From NCBI GenBank assembly GCA_030830425.1, contig JAURND010000146.1, forward strand, positions 1 to 17,830: a DNA stretch of 17,830 nt, written 5' to 3'. Position numbers and translations under genes: made by a program. The notes beneath the pieces are model-generated. The model had not been told where the DNA came from, did not search any database, and was given only the letters and a program-made list of their open reading frames with translations. Positions 12,789 through 17,830 of the stretch are shown here, one piece after another. Position 1 is the stretch's first letter; every line of letters begins with the position of its first letter. The DNA comes from Gammaproteobacteria bacterium. Its GTDB lineage: Bacteria; Pseudomonadota; Gammaproteobacteria; JAURND01.

Positions 12789-13964
12789 ATGACGAGTAAT
12801 TTTTTAAATAAAAAAGCTGAAGCGGTTTCCCAAGTGGCTTCTATCAGTAATCGGGGTAAAAAAATTGGCAAAGTGGTGATTGCGCTTCTCGTGATCTTGA
12901 TGGTCATCTGGGCATTGTTTGGCAATAGCCACAAAGAAAAAACCAAACCCAATGAAGATTCACTTAAATCGGATTACCACGGGAAAACTGATGCTAACGG
13001 CACATCAATCAGCAATGACCCTAATGCTGAATTAACGGAAAAAATCCGCCAAATGCGCGACAAACTGAACGCTGAAAAACTCGCACAATCAGAAAAATTA
13101 TACAAAGTGCGACAATCAGCCCCCATTGCGATGTATACGGCATCCACCAATGCGGCCAATGCCGAAAATTTAGGCGGAGAGAATATCAGCAATGTTACTG
13201 CAGGCAGCAGTGGAAAAAGCACGATGGCCGCTTATGAGGCATCCTCCGGCGAAGGCGGCAATTTGCCGTTATCCGCCAGCCAAGTGAACAGATTAAAATC
13301 TAGATTGGGAATAGACGCAGATACCCAGTTTCAGCAAAACGCCAGCCACACGGCAGTTGAAACCGTCAGTGCTACGCAAATTGCGCATACCGATTACACC
13401 GTGACCCAAGGCACGTTGATTCCGGGTTCTTTACAAACCGCGATCAATTCCGATTTACCCGGCATGGTCAAAGCGAGCGTCAGCATGGATGTTTATGCCG
13501 CAGCTGGCAACCGTGTGTTGATTCCAAAAGGCTCTACGTTAATCGGTCAATACAATGCTGGCATTGCTATGGGACAAGTCCGCGTGCTCGTGGTGTGGAC
13601 ACGGGCGATTCGTCCCGATGGCATTGATGTGATGTTAGGGTCACCAGGCACGGATTCACTAGGACAAGGTGGTTTAGGGGCAGATAAACTCGATACCCAT
13701 TTTTGGTCGCGCTTCGGGCAAGCCTCGATGCTGAGTATCGTGGGTGCGGGGATCGCCAATGCAGGTGTTGGCGGCAATGACCAATTCAATTCTGCCGCGG
13801 CCTATCGCACCGCAATTGCAGGGAATTTCCAAGATGTGGCCAGTTCCGCGTTGCTCAGCACCATGAACATCAAGCCCACGATTCACGTCCATCAGGGCGC
13901 GCAGATCAATGTGTTCGTCAATCGTGATTTGTCTTTTTATGATGCATTGGCAGGAAAACCCTGA
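12789..13964 (+). CDS. virB10: VirB10-like core-complex protein of the T4SS
   Basis: The 391-residue protein has a short cytoplasmic N-terminus, one membrane helix (about residues 28-45), a polar linker with a heptad-like stretch (LTEKIRQMRDKLNAEKLAQS), and a C-terminal TrbI/VirB10 beta-barrel domain (about residues 200-391). Family marks include VTQGTLIPGSLQTAINSDLP, VLIPKGSTLIGQY, RIxRPDG-like RAIRPDGIDV, GxGGLGADKLDTHFW and the final INVFVNRDLSF. It spans both membranes and gates the channel. GAGGA at 12771-12775 suits GTG 12786 or ATG 12789; a GTG at 12759 overlaps nothing sensible. The stop TGA overlaps the virB11 ATG by one base. Confidence 0.93.
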   Translation: MTSNFLNKKAEAVSQVASISNRGKKIGKVVIALLVILMVIWALFGNSHKEKTKPNEDSLKSDYHGKTDANGTSISNDPNAELTEKIRQMRDKLNAEKLAQSEKLYKVRQSAPIAMYTASTNAANAENLGGENISNVTAGSSGKSTMAAYEASSGEGGNLPLSASQVNRLKSRLGIDADTQFQQNASHTAVETVSATQIAHTDYTVTQGTLIPGSLQTAINSDLPGMVKASVSMDVYAAAGNRVLIPKGSTLIGQYNAGIAMGQVRVLVVWTRAIRPDGIDVMLGSPGTDSLGQGGLGADKLDTHFWSRFGQASMLSIVGAGIANAGVGGNDQFNSAAAYRTAIAGNFQDVASSALLSTMNIKPTIHVHQGAQINVFVNRDLSFYDALAGKP

Positions 13965-15007
13965 TGCAGCAGCAACACGCCACTAAAAACACCAGTGCGT
14001 TATCGGTTTATTTGGAACCGTTGAACGCATGGTTACTCGATGACACCGTGAGCGAGATATCCATCAATGAACCGCAGATCGCTTATATCGAACGCGGCGG
14101 CAGAATAACCCGTGAGGAATTACCCACCCTTACGGGCTATTTTCTACAGGGGCTGGCCAATCTCATCGCCCGTTTTTCAGATCAGCGATTGAGTGAACAA
14201 GAACCCCTGCTTTCAGCCAGACTACCTGCAGGTCACCGCATTCAAATCGTCATGCCGCCTGCTAGCGAAAACGGCAAAATCTTGATCGCCATTCGCAAAC
14301 AAGTCATTCGTGATCTGTCGCTCCATGATTACGAAAAGATGGGTGCATTTCAACGGATCAAACCCCGATACATACACAGTCATCGATCAACGATGACGTT
14401 AGATGAGGAAGAGCAATCCCTATCCCAATTATTTCACCAGAAAAACTATCTGGCATTTTTAAAAGCCGCCATTGGTGCCAAAAAAAATATCTTAATTTCA
14501 GGCGGCACCAGCACGGGCAAAACCACTTTTTTAAATGCTTGTTTAAAAGAAATTCCGCTAGATGAACGCATCATCACTTTAGAAGATGTGCGAGAAGTCG
14601 AGATTCCCCATTTAAACAAATGCCATCTGTTGGCCTCAAAAGGCGAGCAGGGATTATCCAAAGTCGCGATGCCGCAACTGGTGGAAGTATGTCTACGACT
14701 GCGTCCTGATCGCATCATCATGGGTGAAATGCGGGGCGCAGAAGCGGCCGATTTTTTAAATGCCACAGCCACAGGACACGATGGTTCTGTCGCCAGCATT
14801 CATGCCTCACATCCCGCCATGGCCTTTATGCGTCTTGTGCACATGATCAAATTAAATCCTGCCATGAATATGAATCGTGAAGACATTTTAGAGGATTTGC
14901 ACAACATCATCGATATCGTCGTGCAGATCAAACGGGTGAGGGAAGACAATGTATACAAACGGTATATCTCGGAGATTTATTCTGCCTTCAACTATTTAAG
15001 CTGTTAA
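13964..15007 (+). CDS. virB11: VirB11-like hexameric T4SS ATPase
   Basis: The 347-residue protein has the secretion-ATPase order of motifs: Walker A GGTSTGKTT (180-188), Asp box ITLEDVREVEIP (204-215), Walker B RPDRIIMGEMRG (247-258) and His box GHDGSVASIHASHP (271-284). The N-terminal domain contains VSEISINEP and the ERGG motif typical of VirB11/TrwD. It is a cytoplasmic hexamer that switches between pilus biogenesis and substrate export with VirB4 and VirD4. The start overlaps the virB10 stop (TGATG). All key residues are present, so it should be active. Confidence 0.95.
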   Translation: MQQQHATKNTSALSVYLEPLNAWLLDDTVSEISINEPQIAYIERGGRITREELPTLTGYFLQGLANLIARFSDQRLSEQEPLLSARLPAGHRIQIVMPPASENGKILIAIRKQVIRDLSLHDYEKMGAFQRIKPRYIHSHRSTMTLDEEEQSLSQLFHQKNYLAFLKAAIGAKKNILISGGTSTGKTTFLNACLKEIPLDERIITLEDVREVEIPHLNKCHLLASKGEQGLSKVAMPQLVEVCLRLRPDRIIMGEMRGAEAADFLNATATGHDGSVASIHASHPAMAFMRLVHMIKLNPAMNMNREDILEDLHNIIDIVVQIKRVREDNVYKRYISEIYSAFNYLSC

Positions 15008-15051
15008 GCATTTAAACCGTGACTATTTTTTTTAACCTGAGGAGAAAACAG

Positions 15052-17830
15052 ATGAGTGAATCAAAAGCAAACGCCGTTATGGCGCAAGTGGCAAACATAG
15101 AAACCGCAGCGAACCTAGCTGGTATGCTTGGGGAGGGGTTACGCACTTTGATTGGGGATGAATCATCGCGTCACTTAGCGGATCTGCTGCGACAATTTCA
15201 GCAAGATTCGCAATTGAAAAAAATATCGCCCAGCGTACTCAGTGCTATTGGCGAAAAAATTTCTGAATCCTTGCAAACCGTCGCTAACATGTCTCATGAG
15301 TCGTTTCTAGAAAAATCCGAGCAAATCATGCTGAATTCACAGCAAACGATTTCAAAGCCCATTTGTGTGCACCATGAAATGCTCAGATTGTCAGCCTATT
15401 TGATAGAAAGTGGCCATACGAGTGCCAATGCCAATCTTTTCAAAAAAGACATACGCGCCTATGTCGGCTATATCTTGATGCATTTATTGGGCTTGTCTTT
15501 TAGCTATGGAGAAAACCCGCGATCCCAAAAAGATGGTTTGATGGCCATACAAATTTTTGTCGGACATTTGTTGAAAATATCCGGAAGATTGTTTCAGTCC
15601 TCTTCGTTAACTGCCAGATTAAGACAAAGTAACCCAGAAAGCGCAGAACAAACGTTCACAGATATTTTAGATAGCCTGCACAAGCAGCTGGGCAAAGGCA
15701 TAGAAGAGCTAGATGGGCAATTACGGGAGGGCGTTTCACCGCAAAAATCACTAAAATCTTGTGCGATAGACACCCAACATTGCAAAATTTTGTTACGAAA
15801 AACACTTGGGGATTTGATGCCCGAGCATGCGCACGGTTTTAGGCAAGGCACGCCTGTCTTACAGCAGCACCGAAAAAATCCGTGCGTCATAGGCGCCCTG
15901 ATGGATGCGGTGGGATTTACGCTTCCCGCTATCGATGAAGAATGCCACAGAGAGACAAAAATAAGTGCACAGGGTTTAGAGGAACAGAAAAATGTGCCAT
16001 CGTATCATTTTCAAACACACACCTTAGATTTATTGAGCTTGGCGATTGCCTGGGCACAAAGCGATGAAGATGCGTTTGTCCCACTGAGTCCTCAAAATGC
16101 TGAAAGACTTGCTTTCCCCAATGATTATCGATTAAGCATCGGCAATTTTGTTTTCAATGACATTCACACACTTAAAGAGAAATTGGCGAAAGACGCCAAC
16201 TTGCAAAGACGCTTTGTCTCTAAAGGATTGTCTGCATTGCGGCAGTTATCCGAAAAATCGGATACCGACAGCGGTGCACGGTTACGCCTGGATCAAAATG
16301 GCAACTTAGTGCTGTTCGCCCAGCAAGAGAAAAAAACCTTACTGGGTTCTGTCTATATTGCCACGGATGCAGAACCGGTATACACCCAATCCATGGGCAT
16401 GGATAAAAGTTTGCTGGCTTATACCCCAAAGCCAGCACGCGAGGTAATGGATACAAAAAGTGAAAAAATTTTAGCGCCGCCATCACCAGAAGCCTCTGCC
16501 AGCCATTTTCGGCAGCAGTTGGTACAAAGGTCGCTGAAAAAAGCACAACTTGTTTACGCGATCAACAGCATCTTAGATTTGAATAATCAAGTGTATGAAT
16601 TGTTTATCGGGCATGGGGATGTGATTGGATCGATTTTATCCCGCGAGTATTTTCCGTTAATGACCACTTTGCTAAGTACAGCAACGCGCCTTCAAACCTC
16701 TCTCAACACAATAGACGAACAGCTCAAACGTGAGAATCATAACCCGTCGCTAAAGACACGATTAAGGGCCATACAGGGGGAAAACACGACCATACTCGAC
16801 AAATTTAAAGACATGAGAAGTAAATCGCAAGAAGCGCAAAATGGTGTCATGGCCACTTTGAAGAACACCGCAAATGGAGATATCTCTATCCAAGCGACGT
16901 TAGTGCAAGTGGGCAAATCGTTAAACGATGTCAAGCTGGTCATGTCATCTTGTGGCTTGCTCAATGCAGAGGAACAAGCGCAATTAGAAGCCTACATCGA
17001 TCGGACACAGCGGCAAGGCGAATTGGCCGCAGCCCTTGATGCCATCATTCAAAAGCTCGCGCAAGAGGTCCAAGCCAATGGGGTCATAGAAAACCAAGCT
17101 TCGCTGCTGGCTGCCCTAAAAGCGGGCATCCAACAACTGGCTCCTGAGTTGAGTGTGATTAATCCTGAAGAAACGAGAACTCGAATGCTAGCGCTGATGC
17201 ATGAGAACGAAGCACTCATTGAAGAAAAAACAGTGGCTGATGAAAAGATCACTGATTTGCAAGCGCAGTTGACCCAAACGCAGACTGAGGTCCAGGCTGG
17301 GGTGAAATCGCAGGTGCCATTGGCATCCTATATTCCCCCGATTCAAAAACTCGATATGCCCACATTTGGTCAGCCAGATTTAAAAACTTCACAGTCTTCT
17401 GATTTGCGCGACAACAAAATAGCAGATTTGACTCAGGACATATCCGAAAATTTCAACAGCGCAAAAAATGATTATGCGCAAATGTGCAGTCAAATGTCTG
17501 TATCAGACATTTTGTATTTTTGCCTGCATCATTTCTTCGGTTACGGCGAGATTAGCCCGAGCATTCAAACAACGAGCGAATCTATGCGTATGTTTGCCGA
17601 AGATGCCATGACCATTGCCAATCAGGCAGTGATGGCTGTTTTGGAAAATGGTGAAGCGGATATTGCTAGCGCACAGACAAAGATGATGACAGTCATCGAT
17701 ATGTTCAAATCACAGCGCAAACTTTTTTTCATCACACCCGAATATGAAGCGTTTTGTGAGGCATCTATCCGTCGTTTAGAAAAAAGCCAACAGATGCTCA
17801 CTCAGATTAGCGTAAATCCTAAATGGGCAA
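15052..17830 (+). CDS. Large helical, coiled-coil protein of unknown function (partial, runs off window)
   Basis: From ATG 15052 the frame stays open to the window end, giving at least 926 residues with no stop. The start is set by an ideal GGAGAAAACAG spacing (Shine-Dalgarno GAGGAG at 15040-15044), and the gene follows virB11 by 44 bases in the same direction, so it is probably in the operon. No signal peptide, membrane helix, nucleotide-binding motif or relaxase-type histidine cluster is visible. The N-terminal 90 residues are amphipathic helix (ETAANLAGMLGEGLRTLIGD). Residues about 541-755 are rich in A, E, Q, L and K with heptad patterns (LQAQLTQTQTEVQAGVKSQ). A mixed region (about 400-470) is richer in proline and glycine. 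Base composition matches the T4SS genes. It takes the slot where virD4 often lies. It could be a secreted effector, a cargo-recruiting accessory protein or an island-maintenance protein. I do not recognise the family. Confidence 0.8.
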   Translation, partial: MSESKANAVMAQVANIETAANLAGMLGEGLRTLIGDESSRHLADLLRQFQQDSQLKKISPSVLSAIGEKISESLQTVANMSHESFLEKSEQIMLNSQQTISKPICVHHEMLRLSAYLIESGHTSANANLFKKDIRAYVGYILMHLLGLSFSYGENPRSQKDGLMAIQIFVGHLLKISGRLFQSSSLTARLRQSNPESAEQTFTDILDSLHKQLGKGIEELDGQLREGVSPQKSLKSCAIDTQHCKILLRKTLGDLMPEHAHGFRQGTPVLQQHRKNPCVIGALMDAVGFTLPAIDEECHRETKISAQGLEEQKNVPSYHFQTHTLDLLSLAIAWAQSDEDAFVPLSPQNAERLAFPNDYRLSIGNFVFNDIHTLKEKLAKDANLQRRFVSKGLSALRQLSEKSDTDSGARLRLDQNGNLVLFAQQEKKTLLGSVYIATDAEPVYTQSMGMDKSLLAYTPKPAREVMDTKSEKILAPPSPEASASHFRQQLVQRSLKKAQLVYAINSILDLNNQVYELFIGHGDVIGSILSREYFPLMTTLLSTATRLQTSLNTIDEQLKRENHNPSLKTRLRAIQGENTTILDKFKDMRSKSQEAQNGVMATLKNTANGDISIQATLVQVGKSLNDVKLVMSSCGLLNAEEQAQLEAYIDRTQRQGELAAALDAIIQKLAQEVQANGVIENQASLLAALKAGIQQLAPELSVINPEETRTRMLALMHENEALIEEKTVADEKITDLQAQLTQTQTEVQAGVKSQVPLASYIPPIQKLDMPTFGQPDLKTSQSSDLRDNKIADLTQDISENFNSAKNDYAQMCSQMSVSDILYFCLHHFFGYGEISPSIQTTSESMRMFAEDAMTIANQAVMAVLENGEADIASAQTKMMTVIDMFKSQRKLFFITPEYEAFCEASIRRLEKSQQMLTQISVNPKWA

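Noticed and set aside
15594-17252. Several minus-strand frames under the large last gene
   Set aside because: They are all antisense to one continuous open frame with neighbouring-gene composition and a good start, so they are shadows.

Overview
The window reads as gammaproteobacterial chromosome, most likely from the order Legionellales (Legionella, Berkiella, Aquicella or Rickettsiella relatives). This is inferred from the AT-rich host-type genes on the left and the Lvh/Trw-like P-type type IV secretion system (T4SS) on the right. No marker gene fixes the genus.

Left part, about 1-3540, visibly AT-rich. It holds the last codons of what may be a penicillin-binding protein, a terminator, a RhaT-like membrane transporter, and a convergent regulator that joins a Xre-type helix-turn-helix (HTH) to a degenerate sugar-kinase (BadF/BadG or GlcNAc-kinase type) sensor domain. 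Next come a decayed IS4-type transposase fragment and a single-domain response regulator with its own promoter and terminator.

Junction, about 3540-5500. There is one real gene, a tandem-HTH regulator on the minus strand, set among unusually dense DNA repeats. These are two direct copies of a hairpin-bearing element flanking the gene, a third partial copy that forms a perfect 25-bp inverted repeat with the second, and perfect inverted repeats with arms of 14, 13 and 13 bp. The hexamer CTTGAA/TTCAAG also recurs. The HTH gene is divergent from the T4SS operon, so this looks like the control region of the island and is the most unusual non-coding part of the window.

Right part, about 5505 to the end, more GC-balanced, all on the plus strand with overlaps or short gaps. 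The order is virB2, virB3, virB4, virB5, a VirB7-like lipoprotein, a second lipoprotein in the usual entry-exclusion position, virB6, virB8, virB9, virB10, virB11. These supply the pilus subunits, inner-membrane platform, two ATPases and core channel. Neither virB1 nor the virD4 coupling protein is in the window. The slot after virB11 is taken by a very large, soluble, helix- and coiled-coil-rich protein of at least 926 residues that runs off the end and that I do not recognise. Two perfect 22-bp palindromes with compensating base changes sit between virB9 and virB10.

Working model (inference): a horizontally acquired T4SS island whose operon is controlled by the divergent tandem-HTH protein through the repeat-rich leader, with the large last protein as a candidate substrate or accessory factor.
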